From positions 121,332 to 185,331 of the forward strand of contig CAKUEW010000003.1 in assembly GCA_934646815.1 (NCBI GenBank): a stretch of 64,000 nucleotides of DNA, read 5' to 3'. The translations under genes were made by a program, and so were the position numbers. Positions 52,196 to 60,484 of the stretch are shown here, in pieces. Position 1 is the stretch's first letter, and each line of letters starts with the position of its first letter. Source of the DNA: an uncultured Collinsella sp. Its GTDB lineage: Bacteria; Actinomycetota; Coriobacteriia; Coriobacteriales; Coriobacteriaceae. The notes beneath the pieces are model-generated. The model was not told the origin of the DNA and did no database searches. It saw only the letters and a program-made list of their open reading frames with translations.

Positions 52196-54436
52196 GTGGC
52201 AAAGAAGAAGACGAAGAACCAGCCAAAGAAAAAGCAGGTCAACGCCGAGAACGTCATCGGCCTGCACTCCGAGGTCACCGATCAGCCGATCACGCAGACG
52301 CTCGAGGTCAACTACATGCCCTACGCCATGAGCGTCAACGTCTCGCGTGCGTTCCCCGAGATCGACGGCTTTAAGCCCTCGCACCGCAAGCTGCTCTACA
52401 CCATGTACAAGATGGGTCTGCTCAAGGGCGAGCGCCAGAAGAGCGCCAACATTGTGGGCCAGACCATGAAGCTCAACCCGCACGGCGACGCTGCCATCTA
52501 CGAGACGATGGTGCGTCTGGCAACTGGTAACGAGGCGCTGCTCGCCCCCTTTGTGGAATCGAAGGGCAACTTTGGCAAGTACTATTCGGGCGACTTGAGC
52601 TACGCCGCCTCGCGTTATACCGAGGCCAAGCTCTCCCCCATCAGCGCCGAGATCTTCAAGGATATCGACAAAGACCCGGTCGACTTTGTCGACAGCTACG
52701 ACGGCGCCATGAAGGAGCCGCGTCTGCTGCCCACCACGTTCCCCAACATCCTCGTCTCGGCCAACAAGGGCATCGGCGTCGCCATGGCGTCCGACATCTG
52801 CGGCTTCAACCTCAACGAGGTCTGCACCGCCACGATGCACTACCTGCAGGATCCCGACTGCGATCTGCTCGAGTACATGCCCATGCCCGACTTCTCGACC
52901 GGCGGCGAGATCATCTACCGCCGCGAGGAGATGGAGAAGATCGTTGAGACCGGCCTGGGCAGCTTCCAGATTCGCTCCCGCTGGCGCTGGATCCCCGAAG
53001 AGCGCATCATCGAGGTCTACGAGATCCCCTACACCACCAAAACCGATGTCATCATCGAGCGCATCGTCAAGCTCTCCAAGGAGGGCAAGGTCAAGGAGAT
53101 CGCCGACATCCGCGACGAGACCGACCTTTCGGGCCTGCGCATCGCCATCGACCTCAAGCGCGGCGTCGACCCCGACAAGCTCATGGCCAAGCTCTACCGC
53201 TCGACCACGCTGCAGGATTCGTTCTCGTGCAACTTTAACGTGCTAGTCGACGGCTACCCCCGCGTTATGGGCGTGCGCCAGATCTTGCACGAGTGGGTCA
53301 AGTGGCGCATTGAGTCCACGCGCCGCCGCATCAACTTTGACCTGGGCAAAAAGTCCGAGCGCCTGCACCTGCTGCACGGCCTTGAGGCGATCCTGCTCGA
53401 CATCGACAAAGCGATCGCCATTATCCGTGGCACCAAGCTCGAGGCAGAGGTCGTGCCCAACCTTATGCGCGGCTTCGATATCGACGAGACCCAGGCCGAG
53501 TTTGTTGCCGAGCTTAAGCTCCGCAACATCAATGAGGAGTACATTCTCAACCGCACCAAGGACATCGCCAAGCTCGAGGGCGAGATTGCCGAGCTTGAGG
53601 AGATTCTCTCCAGCGAGAACAACATCAAGAAGGTCATCAGCGACGAGCTGGCCGCCGTCAACAAGAAGTACGTAATGCCGCGCCGCACGGGCAGGATTGA
53701 GCCCCATGAGGTCGTCGAGGTGAGCCTGGAGCCCGAGGTCGAGGAGTACCCCGTCACCATCATGCTCTCGCGCGAGGGCTACCTCAAAAAGATGACCGAC
53801 CGCGTGCTCAAGAAGGCCGCCACGCTCAAGTACAAGGACGGCGATAAGCCCTTTATCGAGTTCCCATCCTCCAACACGCACGAACTGCTGGTCTTTACCA
53901 ACAAGAGTCAGGTGTACAAGTGCAAGGTCGCCGCATTTGAGGACACTAAGTCGGCACAGCTGGGCTCGTACCTGCCGACCGATCTTGAGATGGAACCCGA
54001 CGAGAGCGTCATCTGGGTTATCGATCCTGAGGACTACAAGGCCGACGTGCTGTTTGTCTTTGAGAACGGCCGCGTGGTGCGCGTCGCGCTTGCCGGATAC
54101 GTCACCAAGACCAACCGCAAGCGCCTGAAGAACGCCATCTACGGCGGCAGCAAACTGCTGTATGCCCAGGTGCTCAAAGATGATCGCGACATCGCGTTGG
54201 TGTCGAGTGACTACCGTCTGATGAACTTCAACACGTCGCTGCTCAAGACCAAGACGACCACCAACACGCAGGGCGTCCAGGCCTTTACCGCCAAGAAGGG
54301 CCGCTCGGTCACCACGGTGGGCACGACCGAGGAAATCCTTGGCGCCGGCGTCTCGGCCGAGAAGTTCACCGCACAGAGTCTGCCCTCAGCCGGTGCCCTC
54401 ATGAAAGAAAACGACATGCCGAGCTTGTTTGACTAG
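52196..54436 (+). CDS. GyrA/ParC-like subunit of a second type II topoisomerase
   Basis: 746 residues. A breakage-reunion domain with the catalytic Tyr141 in SYAASRYTEAKL, the helix LNPHGDAAIYETMVRLA, a coiled coil (about 440-500, LEGEIAELEEILSSENN) and a shortened C-terminal beta-pinwheel (LLVFTNKSQVYKCKV, VLFVFENGRVVRV). No canonical GyrA-box (QRRGGKG) is visible, which favours decatenase (topo IV-like) over gyrase activity. A Lys-rich N-terminal tail precedes it. The start is GTG 52196 after AAGAGGAAAT. Forms an operon with the B subunit. Confidence 0.88.
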   Translation: MAKKKTKNQPKKKQVNAENVIGLHSEVTDQPITQTLEVNYMPYAMSVNVSRAFPEIDGFKPSHRKLLYTMYKMGLLKGERQKSANIVGQTMKLNPHGDAAIYETMVRLATGNEALLAPFVESKGNFGKYYSGDLSYAASRYTEAKLSPISAEIFKDIDKDPVDFVDSYDGAMKEPRLLPTTFPNILVSANKGIGVAMASDICGFNLNEVCTATMHYLQDPDCDLLEYMPMPDFSTGGEIIYRREEMEKIVETGLGSFQIRSRWRWIPEERIIEVYEIPYTTKTDVIIERIVKLSKEGKVKEIADIRDETDLSGLRIAIDLKRGVDPDKLMAKLYRSTTLQDSFSCNFNVLVDGYPRVMGVRQILHEWVKWRIESTRRRINFDLGKKSERLHLLHGLEAILLDIDKAIAIIRGTKLEAEVVPNLMRGFDIDETQAEFVAELKLRNINEEYILNRTKDIAKLEGEIAELEEILSSENNIKKVISDELAAVNKKYVMPRRTGRIEPHEVVEVSLEPEVEEYPVTIMLSREGYLKKMTDRVLKKAATLKYKDGDKPFIEFPSSNTHELLVFTNKSQVYKCKVAAFEDTKSAQLGSYLPTDLEMEPDESVIWVIDPEDYKADVLFVFENGRVVRVALAGYVTKTNRKRLKNAIYGGSKLLYAQVLKDDRDIALVSSDYRLMNFNTSLLKTKTTTNTQGVQAFTAKKGRSVTTVGTTEEILGAGVSAEKFTAQSLPSAGALMKENDMPSLFD

Positions 54437-54474
54437 GACGACGGCAGTCGAGCTGGTCCAAGCCACAAACCAAC

Positions 54475-54512
54475 GGGGCCCGGAGCGCAGTAAATACTGA
54501 GCTCCGGGCCCC
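54475..54512. terminator. Terminator between topoisomerase A and a convergent ATPase gene
   Basis: GGGGCCCGGAGC (54475-54486) and GCTCCGGGCCCC (54501-54512) are perfect arms. CAGT/ACTG extends the stem. There is no long T run. Confidence 0.75.
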
Positions 54513-54534
54513 ATGCATTACAGCAGCATCATCC

Positions 54535-55824
54535 CTATAGACAAAATGCCGCATAAAGCGGAACAGACATAAGCCCATCATTCATTCCAAAGGGCTTAGT
54601 GGATAGCCTGACAAGGCGCACGCCCGGATGGGTCTTTTTAAGTGAGGACAGGCTTCGAGATCTTGTGTTCTCCCCCGCCTTGACTTCAATTGCAGACAAG
54701 CATCCCTGCTTCTCTACTACAAAGTCGATTTCCGCACGATTATCTCGCGCCCAATAATGCAGCGGATAACCCATGGCTGAAAGCTGCTGGGCAACGTAGT
54801 TTTCGGTAAGTGCGCCCATGAATGTGCCGCCGATGCCGGCGAGGATATCGGCTCGTTGAGCACCGGCCTTGGAGACGAGCAGCCCAGTATCCGCCTGATA
54901 GATTTTAAAAGCAGAAGAGTTAACGAAGGCCTCTAAAGGGCTTTCGATCTGCCCGACCAGGCTGCAGCGCGCCACCGTACCCGACAACACAAGCCAGTCG
55001 AGAGCGTCTCCAAAGAGAGACGCATTGCCCCCCGCCCGCACTACCTTGTATTGAAATTTTCGGTTCTCTTTGGCAAGCTGCTGCGGAATGGAATCGAAGC
55101 ACGCGCGCGTCTTTGCGCTCAAACGTTCATCGGCATATTTGTTCGTGTCAGCAGAATATCCGTCGAGGATTATTCGATGCTTTTCGGCGACGTCGATGAC
55201 CGACTGAACCTCAGCATACGTTTGAACAGCTTCGGGCATTCCGCCAACAACAAGATACTGTCGATAGAGTCTCAGCGCTTCGTCATGAAGACTAGGGGCA
55301 AGAGGGCTCATCGATTCGAATGACGAGCGTATCTCGTCTGCCAGTCGCTCGTACCCCATCGCCCAAAGAAATTCTTCGAAGTCGAGTGGGGCCATCTCGA
55401 TCAAATCGGTCTTTCCAACGGGGAACGAATACGACTGATGATTAATGGCAACCCCAAGAAGCGACCCGGCAGCCGCAACGTAATACTCGGGGGCGTCTTC
55501 ACAAAAGTACTTAAGGGAAGTAAGTGCTTCCTCACACGCCTGGATCTCGTCGATGAACAGCAGAGTCTTACCTGGGACGACGCGCTGTCCCGTACGAGCT
55601 TCAATCGCACGCACGATCGAATGGGGATCGAGACCGCCCGAAAAGTCTGCCCGAGCCGACCGATCGTTCTCAAGATTAATGTAGACAACCGATTCGAAAA
55701 GATCTTGCGCGTACGTCCTGAGCAGATAGGTCTTGCCACACTGGCGAACGCCCTTAACCAACAGAGGTTTCCTATCGATTTTGTCTCGCCATTCCTTAAG
55801 GAGCCTGTCTGCTTTACGGCGCAT
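54535..55824 (-). CDS. AAA_14/DUF4143-type ATPase
   Basis: 429 residues. The P-loop VKGVRQCGKTYLLR (near 25), Walker B TLLFIDEIQAC, sensor AAGSLLGVA, then a winged-helix and C-terminal DUF4143 domain ending with EIDFVVEKQGCLSAIEVKAG (a D...ExK nuclease-like core). Standalone ATPases of this family are frequent and of uncertain function. ATG 55824 follows GGAAAGGACG. Inverted repeats lie upstream (55861-55906). Confidence 0.86.
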   Translation of the reverse strand: MRRKADRLLKEWRDKIDRKPLLVKGVRQCGKTYLLRTYAQDLFESVVYINLENDRSARADFSGGLDPHSIVRAIEARTGQRVVPGKTLLFIDEIQACEEALTSLKYFCEDAPEYYVAAAGSLLGVAINHQSYSFPVGKTDLIEMAPLDFEEFLWAMGYERLADEIRSSFESMSPLAPSLHDEALRLYRQYLVVGGMPEAVQTYAEVQSVIDVAEKHRIILDGYSADTNKYADERLSAKTRACFDSIPQQLAKENRKFQYKVVRAGGNASLFGDALDWLVLSGTVARCSLVGQIESPLEAFVNSSAFKIYQADTGLLVSKAGAQRADILAGIGGTFMGALTENYVAQQLSAMGYPLHYWARDNRAEIDFVVEKQGCLSAIEVKAGENTRSRSLSSLKKTHPGVRLVRLSTKPFGMNDGLMSVPLYAAFCL

Positions 55825-55844
55825 GAGCGTCCTTTCCTCATGAA

Positions 55845-55906
55845 CTATTGTTTGACAATATTTTAACGCAGATTAATTCTATTTTGATTATTTTTCTGCG
55901 TTAAAA
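55845..55906 (-). promoter_or_regulatory. Inverted repeats upstream of the DUF4143 ATPase gene
   Basis: TTTTAACGCAGA (55861-55872) is perfectly inverted at 55895-55906 (TCTGCGTTAAAA). A second small inversion TATTG-TTTGA-CAATA is at 55846-55860. Both lie within 80 bp of the start, in an AT-rich stretch likely to hold the promoter and operator. Confidence 0.6.
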
Positions 55907-55989
55907 AATCACTCCAGGTGACCCGCTCCAGGTGACCCACGCATGCATCGACGTTAACCTTAAAAAGGACGCCGCCTAGGGGGGAGGTC

Positions 55990-56016
55990 AAAAACGGGAA
56001 TAGAACTCCCGTTTTT
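55990..56016. terminator. Small bidirectional terminator hairpin
   Basis: AAAAACGGGA (55990-55999) pairs perfectly with TCCCGTTTTT (56007-56016), so it has a T run in both directions. No intact gene ends beside it. Confidence 0.7.
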
Positions 56017-56054
56017 CACTCCTGCAATCCCGCAGTACAAGGCATGCTAAACCG

Positions 56055-56090
56055 TTAGCAAAAGTTGCAAAAATTAGCAAAACTTGCAAA
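56055..56090 (+). repeat. Tandem 17-bp repeat upstream of an ATPase-gene remnant
   Basis: TTAGCAAAAGTTGCAAA (56055-56071) is repeated as TTAGCAAAACTTGCAAA (56074-56090), with a 19-bp period, directly before the ATG at 56100. The placement parallels the repeats before the ATPase genes at 48509 and 55824. Confidence 0.75.
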
Positions 56091-56099
56091 GAAGCAGCC

Positions 56100-56162
56100 A
56101 TGGAGTACAGCAAGAACCCCTTTACCCCGACGTTCGGAAGCGTCCTCTATCAATGCTGGTGA
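56100..56162 (+). pseudogene. N-terminal remnant of an AAA ATPase gene
   Basis: ATG 56100 opens a 20-codon frame (MEYSKNPFTPTFGSVLYQCW) ending at TGA. The start SKNPFTPTFG is typical of the N-terminus of AAA ATPases of the DUF234/archaeal type, which continue with a P-loop. Nothing of the remaining gene follows. It is probably what was left after a deletion joined the gene to other sequence. Confidence 0.5.
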
Positions 56163-56473
56163 ATTCATACAAGATCAAAGGAGTCACTGTCCCGGAAATG
56201 AATGGCGGAACGGGAGAGAGATGCTTACCGTTATCGACATCGTGCTCCGCCTCATCACAAGCTGCACCGGCACCGTTTTCCGACCGTATTTTTGCCCGCC
56301 ATTGTGGTTGAAACGGCCTCTCAGCATAGAGGGAAACAGCTTCCCTCTCCCGGTCCGATAGTTCTTTGGGACCCTCAAAATTGTAGTCCTCGCTCAGGAG
56401 TCCGCTGCGCCAATAGGCGAGCGGAATGGGCCACTCTTCGTCCAGCGCACGGCGACGAACCTTGAGCCAGCGC
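56122..56473 (-). pseudogene. Degenerate coding stretch after the TetR gene
   Basis: One minus-strand frame is open from TGA just inside the TetR end to TAA 56122 and reads like protein (RWLKVRRRALDEEWPIPLAY, WRSGLLSEDYNFEGPKELSD, REREAVSLYAERPFQPQW). It has no usable start codon, and its last part runs antisense to the ATPase remnant. I take it as a gene fragment, possibly of a former neighbour of the regulator. The family is not recognised. Confidence 0.4.
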
Positions 56474-56992
56474 TCAGCCCTTCAGAACATCTCCCATCAG
56501 CTCGGAAAGCTCGGGGACGGCCCGCATATACGCTTCGTAGCCGAGCCTACCCATGCACCCCATAAGGCCGTCGAACGCAAACAGAACAGCCAGATTGTCC
56601 GGGCCTCTTCTCGCGCATCCGCGCGAATCCTCGCAGCTCCTCCCTATTGCCAGCGCGAGCTTCCTGCCGAACGTCCCGTTGGCCGCGCCCGGCTTTAACA
56701 ACGGTGCGAGCGGGCTATGGAAGACCTGTTCTCCAAACTGTCGCAGCGTCTCCTCCGAGGCGAGGTCGACCCGGCCATCCAGCGTCTTTTCAACGATCGC
56801 GTTTACGGCGTCGTCTTCAATCTCGTCGACGACATCTCCCACATTTCCATAATGGTAGTAAAACGCGGGCTTGCTGACCTCGGCCCGCAGGCATAGCTCC
56901 TTTACGGTGACCTCGGACAGGGGCTTCGCTGAGCAAAGATCGGTCAGTGCCCCTTTGATGGCCCGCTTCGTCTTTATCACCCTAAGATCCAT
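56474..56992 (-). CDS. TetR/AcrR-family regulator
   Basis: 172 residues with an N-terminal TetR HTH (KRAIKGALTDLCSAKPLSEV, TVKELCLRAEVSKPAFYYHY) and a helical ligand domain. ATG 56992 is preceded by GGATGGATC on the minus strand. It lies between a degenerate gene stretch and a divergent gene of unknown function (57132). A target of its own is not evident after the apparent loss of its neighbour. Confidence 0.85.
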   Translation of the reverse strand: MDLRVIKTKRAIKGALTDLCSAKPLSEVTVKELCLRAEVSKPAFYYHYGNVGDVVDEIEDDAVNAIVEKTLDGRVDLASEETLRQFGEQVFHSPLAPLLKPGAANGTFGRKLALAIGRSCEDSRGCARRGPDNLAVLFAFDGLMGCMGRLGYEAYMRAVPELSELMGDVLKG

Positions 56993-57131
56993 CCCGATTT
57001 CCTGCCTCTTTCCGTCTATGCGTTAGATATCTTTCCCAAGCCTCGAACTCAGTAATTGAATCGCCATTGATGCTATCAGATTATCTAACTGTAGTAAGAA
57101 AGCTAAACACCGTCTTAAGTGAGGGACATCG

Positions 57132-57878
57132 ATGGCAAAACAAAATGCCCAGCTCAAAAGCATTACCACGTACGGATCTAGGGATTACCTGACGGCGATT
57201 CCCGGTGATGGCGCACGAACCGCCAGCGAGCCCGCGGGCTTCGTCCCCCTTGGCAGCTCGCACAGCTGTGGCAAGGACATCACCTGGTTTGCGCTTGATG
57301 AGCGTGGCTTAACGGAGCAGGTCGAAAGTGCGCCCGACATCGCAGGCGCAGTCGAGGAGGCAATGCGGGGTGCCGCACGCGGCAGGCGCGGAACCGTTCC
57401 CCCAACTGCCGAGGTGCTCGCAGAGTGGAAGTTCTTCCTTCCCGCAAACGTTGGGAAGCAGAACGCCTTGACCTACTTTAAGCTGGTTTATCAGTACGTT
57501 GCGAGGTTGTCCGGAATCGTCAACGTGCTTGGCGGCCGTCTTCGCGACGACGAGCTTTCCGTGTTCTTCATCCCCGGGGGACTTGGACGCCGCGGCGAGA
57601 ACGCCCGTGTTCGAAATACGATGAGCCGAGAAGAATACCTTGGTTTTTACAAGGAGCTCAAGGGCTATCTTGCCGAAGAGATGGGGTTTACCCCCAACCT
57701 CGACGCAGATGACGGCATGTTTGTAAGCCTCGGCTATAGCCAAGACGAACGCGCGAAAGCGATCGCAGACCGTGAAAGCGCGGCGGAGATGGCGAAAAAC
57801 CTGGGCAGCGCACTGGAATCTCAGGCGCAGGACTTTGCAAAGAACGCAAGGAAGATGTTCGACGGCTTCGGGAAATAA
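57132..57878 (+). CDS. Uncharacterised protein, 248 residues
   Basis: The start ATG 57132 follows GAGGGAC at good spacing. The protein is soluble-looking and mixed alpha/beta (LKSITTYGSRDYLTAIPGDG, NALTYFKLVYQYVARLSGIV), with a Gly-rich PGGLGRRGENARVRN turn, and ends in an amphipathic helix (AQDFAKNARKMFDGF). I do not recognise a family, and no catalytic pattern stands out. It is divergent from the TetR gene, which could regulate it. A large hairpin repeat lies 66 bp downstream. Confidence 0.75.
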   Translation: MAKQNAQLKSITTYGSRDYLTAIPGDGARTASEPAGFVPLGSSHSCGKDITWFALDERGLTEQVESAPDIAGAVEEAMRGAARGRRGTVPPTAEVLAEWKFFLPANVGKQNALTYFKLVYQYVARLSGIVNVLGGRLRDDELSVFFIPGGLGRRGENARVRNTMSREEYLGFYKELKGYLAEEMGFTPNLDADDGMFVSLGYSQDERAKAIADRESAAEMAKNLGSALESQAQDFAKNARKMFDGFGK

Positions 57879-57943
57879 CGCCGCAATAGGGCGGGCATTG
57901 TTTTTCCGTTGAAAAGCGGGCAGCTTGTGCAAGCGTCGCCAAC

Positions 57944-58008
57944 CGAGAGTGGATAATCTCCCCCTTTGAGCCTTACCTGGGACCCAAGTGGGAGATTATC
58001 CACTCTCG
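57944..58008. repeat. 65-nt hairpin with 19-bp perfect arms
   Basis: CGAGAGTGGATAATCTCCC (57944-57962) is perfectly inverted at 57990-58008. The 27-nt loop contains a smaller imperfect inversion (CTTACCTGGG/ACCCAAG). There is no T run, so it is probably another repeat rather than a simple terminator. Confidence 0.88.
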
Positions 58009-58125
58009 TTCATCAGGCGTCCGAAAATCAACGCTCATGTGTCCGTATTTCCACGCTCGTGCAACACAAACAGAGGCATCGCGGACATTGATCGGCGCCG
58101 ATGTGGGTCTAGGTGAATTATCGGA

Positions 58126-58674
58126 TCAAGCGCCCTTTCGCGCGCAAACCGCCTGCAGGCCTCCCTCAAAATAGGCACCAAGTAGTTCTTGGGCATGGAC
58201 GAACTCGGGCCCCCGTCTCCAACCGAGCAGGCGGTTGACCGCGAGATTTCCCTGAACGTTGTGGACAAAAAGCAGATAGGCGTCCTCACGCGAAAGCCCG
58301 GTTCTCTCCATAATCTGGGGAACCACCTGCTCGGCCCCGCGTTCGATGACGCGCTGTGCCACGCGAGCGTACGCGTCGTCATCCGAGTAGAGCAGATAAT
58401 AGTCATCGTTTGCCGGCGGACGCTGACAAAGGGGCCCAGGCTCCGCTCCCTCGAGCGGAGGCGCCGCCGCCAGAGCCTCATCGATAAGCGCGTCAAGCAG
58501 CGCAAACTTGTCCTCGTAATGTAGATAGAACGTACCGCGGTTGATATCCGCGCGACGGCAGATATCCGCCACCGTCATCTTTGCGAAGCCGGCCTCGGCC
58601 AGCAGCGCGAAGAATGCCTCCCGTATGACCGAGAGCGTATAACGTCGCCGACGGTCGATCTTCCCCGCTTCCAT
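58126..58674 (-). CDS. TetR-family regulator of the sirtuin operon
   Basis: 182 residues. HTH: REAFFALLAEAGFAKMTVAD, ICRRADINRGTFYLHYEDKF. The C-terminal domain is of the TetR_C type (VVPQIMERTGLSREDAYLLF). ATG 58674 has GGAGGAA upstream. It is divergent from the three-sirtuin operon with a 142-bp spacer that includes an inverted ATAGACA/TGTTTAT pair. Confidence 0.88.
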   Translation of the reverse strand: MEAGKIDRRRRYTLSVIREAFFALLAEAGFAKMTVADICRRADINRGTFYLHYEDKFALLDALIDEALAAAPPLEGAEPGPLCQRPPANDDYYLLYSDDDAYARVAQRVIERGAEQVVPQIMERTGLSREDAYLLFVHNVQGNLAVNRLLGWRRGPEFVHAQELLGAYFEGGLQAVCARKGA

Positions 58675-58779
58675 GGTTCCTCCGTCCGATCTGCCCAACA
58701 ATGCTCAGCAAGCGTCCGTTTATCGACAGCAACTCACAGCTGTTCATTGCCCTCGCATTAATCAACATGGATACTTTTT

Positions 58780-58795
58780 ATAGACACCTGTTTAT
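58780..58795. promoter_or_regulatory. Candidate TetR operator at the sirtuin-operon promoter
   Basis: ATAGACA-CC-TGTTTAT is a near-perfect inverted repeat, immediately before TTATAGC (a possible -10) and 22 bp before the ATG at 58817. Confidence 0.45.
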
Positions 58796-58816
58796 TATAG
58801 CTGAAAGGGACATTGA

Positions 58817-59782
58817 ATGACTCCGTATGAGCAGCTCGTCGTCGAGCTCACCAACCGGTCGTTTTCCCATCAGGCCGCTTACCGCAGCGGCGGCACGCCC
58901 TATGACCTGAGTGACCGCGAGCCTGAGCCCTACGACCAGCAAATCAAAACGTTTGCCCGTATGATCGAGGAAGCCGACTGCGTACTTGTGGGAGGGGCCT
59001 CCGGACTCTCTGCGGCGGGCGGCGGCGACTTCTACTATGAGGACAACGCGACCTATCGCAGGCATTTTGGCAAGTTCGCCGAGCGATATGGTTTCAAGGG
59101 GGCTTTCGAGGGGTCGTTCTATCGCTGGCCCACCGCCGAGGCGCGCTGGGGATACCTGGCAACCTTCCTCGACACCACGCTCAACGCCCCTTTGCGCGAA
59201 CCTTATAAAGACCTTGATGCCATTCTTGGCGATAAGGACTTCTTCGCGCTCACCACCAACCAGGACACGCAGTTCATGAAGATCTACCCCTGGGAGAAGG
59301 TGGCCGAGATCCAAGGAGACCACCGCTTCTTCCAATGTTCTCGTTGCTGCACCGATGACGCATGGGATGCGATCGAACCGATTTCCCGCATGGTCGATGC
59401 CATGGGTGACGGCTTGGAGGTCCCCACTGAGCTTGTACCGCGCTGCCCTTACTGCGGAGCCGAGGCGTTCCCATGGGTTCGTGGCTATGGCAACTTCCTG
59501 CAGGGCAAGCTCTACGAGGAACAGTACCGCAAGGTCTCCGACTGGCTCGACGCGCACGCGCGGCAGAAGATTCTTTTCCTTGAACTGGGCGTGGGCCGCA
59601 TCACACCTGCGTTTATCCAGGAGCCGTTCTGGGCCCTCACGGCGCAGCTGCCGCAGACGAGCTACATCGCCGTGAATAACAAGACGCAGTTTCTTCCCCG
59701 CGCGATTGAAGAACGGGGCATGGCGATCCGCGCCGACATCGCCGACGTGCTCGCCGATGTGCGCAAGGCGCTAGGAAGGTAG
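58817..59782 (+). CDS. SirTM-like sirtuin 1 of a three-sirtuin operon
   Basis: 321 residues. A longer N-terminus (about 45 residues) precedes a Sir2 fold: VLVGGASGLSAAGGGDFYYE (Gly-rich NAD loop), LTTNQDTQF, zinc cysteines CSRCC and CPYC, and ELGVGRITPAFIQEPFW near the end. At the catalytic position stands IQGDHRFFQC, Gln instead of His, as in SirTM. It starts at ATG 58817 after AAAGGGA. Only 3 bp separate it from the next sirtuin gene. A protein ADP-ribosyltransferase role is inferred from the class. Confidence 0.83.
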   Translation: MTPYEQLVVELTNRSFSHQAAYRSGGTPYDLSDREPEPYDQQIKTFARMIEEADCVLVGGASGLSAAGGGDFYYEDNATYRRHFGKFAERYGFKGAFEGSFYRWPTAEARWGYLATFLDTTLNAPLREPYKDLDAILGDKDFFALTTNQDTQFMKIYPWEKVAEIQGDHRFFQCSRCCTDDAWDAIEPISRMVDAMGDGLEVPTELVPRCPYCGAEAFPWVRGYGNFLQGKLYEEQYRKVSDWLDAHARQKILFLELGVGRITPAFIQEPFWALTAQLPQTSYIAVNNKTQFLPRAIEERGMAIRADIADVLADVRKALGR

Positions 59783-59785
59783 CGT

Positions 59786-60484
59786 ATGGTAGCGGCAACA
59801 GCAGTTCGCGTCCGCCGGGCGCTTGCCGAGGCTGATCTCATCGTCATCGGCGCTAGCAACGGGTTCGACATGGCGGAGGGGCTCAACCTTTTCCGTGCCG
59901 ATAACCATTTTTGGGAAGCGTACGGGGACCTCGCCCAGACCGCCGGCATTGGCTGCATACTGCAGGGACTCGCCTCCCCGGATGCAAATGTGCGACGCCA
60001 ATGGGCAGAGCGATTCTATCAAAAGGAGTATCTCGAATATGAGCCCAGCCCGCTCATGAACGGGCTACGACGCTTTACGGAGCACGCCGACACCTTCGTA
60101 ATCACCTGCAATATCGACGGGCACTTTGCTCGCGCGGGGTTCAGTGAGAACCGCGTGCTCGAGACTGAAGGAAGCATACGCACGTCGATTGACGAAATGC
60201 GTCTCGCTCATCCAGATGCCCTCGCCACGGCCCAGCTCGAAGAGCTTACGCGCCTTGCGCAAGTCCATCACAATGGCAGGGTTGTCATCCTCGAGCTTGG
60301 CGTGGGGCTGCGCAACGGCATCATAAAGCGCATGCTCGCTCAGGTCGCAAACGCCAGCGAACACGTCACCTACATCGTGTTCAACTACAACCAGGCCATG
60401 GCGCCCGACGCTTCATGCGAGACGATTCTCGTTGAAGGCGATATGGCCCCGGCTTTCGAGGAGGTCGCCCGATGCCATCTCTAG
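59786..60484 (+). CDS. Sirtuin-like protein 2, lacking the zinc site
   Basis: 232 residues. A Sir2-like core with LIVIGASNGFDMAEGLNLFR, ITCNIDGHF and VILELGVGLRNGIIKRML, but the two CxxC zinc pairs and the surrounding insert are absent. In place of the catalytic HG/QG it has ETEGSIRTS. With the zinc module gone and Glu at the catalytic position, activity is doubtful; it may be a regulatory partner of its neighbours. ATG 59786 follows AGGAAGGTAG. The stop overlaps the next gene by 13 bp. Confidence 0.8.
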   Translation: MVAATAVRVRRALAEADLIVIGASNGFDMAEGLNLFRADNHFWEAYGDLAQTAGIGCILQGLASPDANVRRQWAERFYQKEYLEYEPSPLMNGLRRFTEHADTFVITCNIDGHFARAGFSENRVLETEGSIRTSIDEMRLAHPDALATAQLEELTRLAQVHHNGRVVILELGVGLRNGIIKRMLAQVANASEHVTYIVFNYNQAMAPDASCETILVEGDMAPAFEEVARCHL

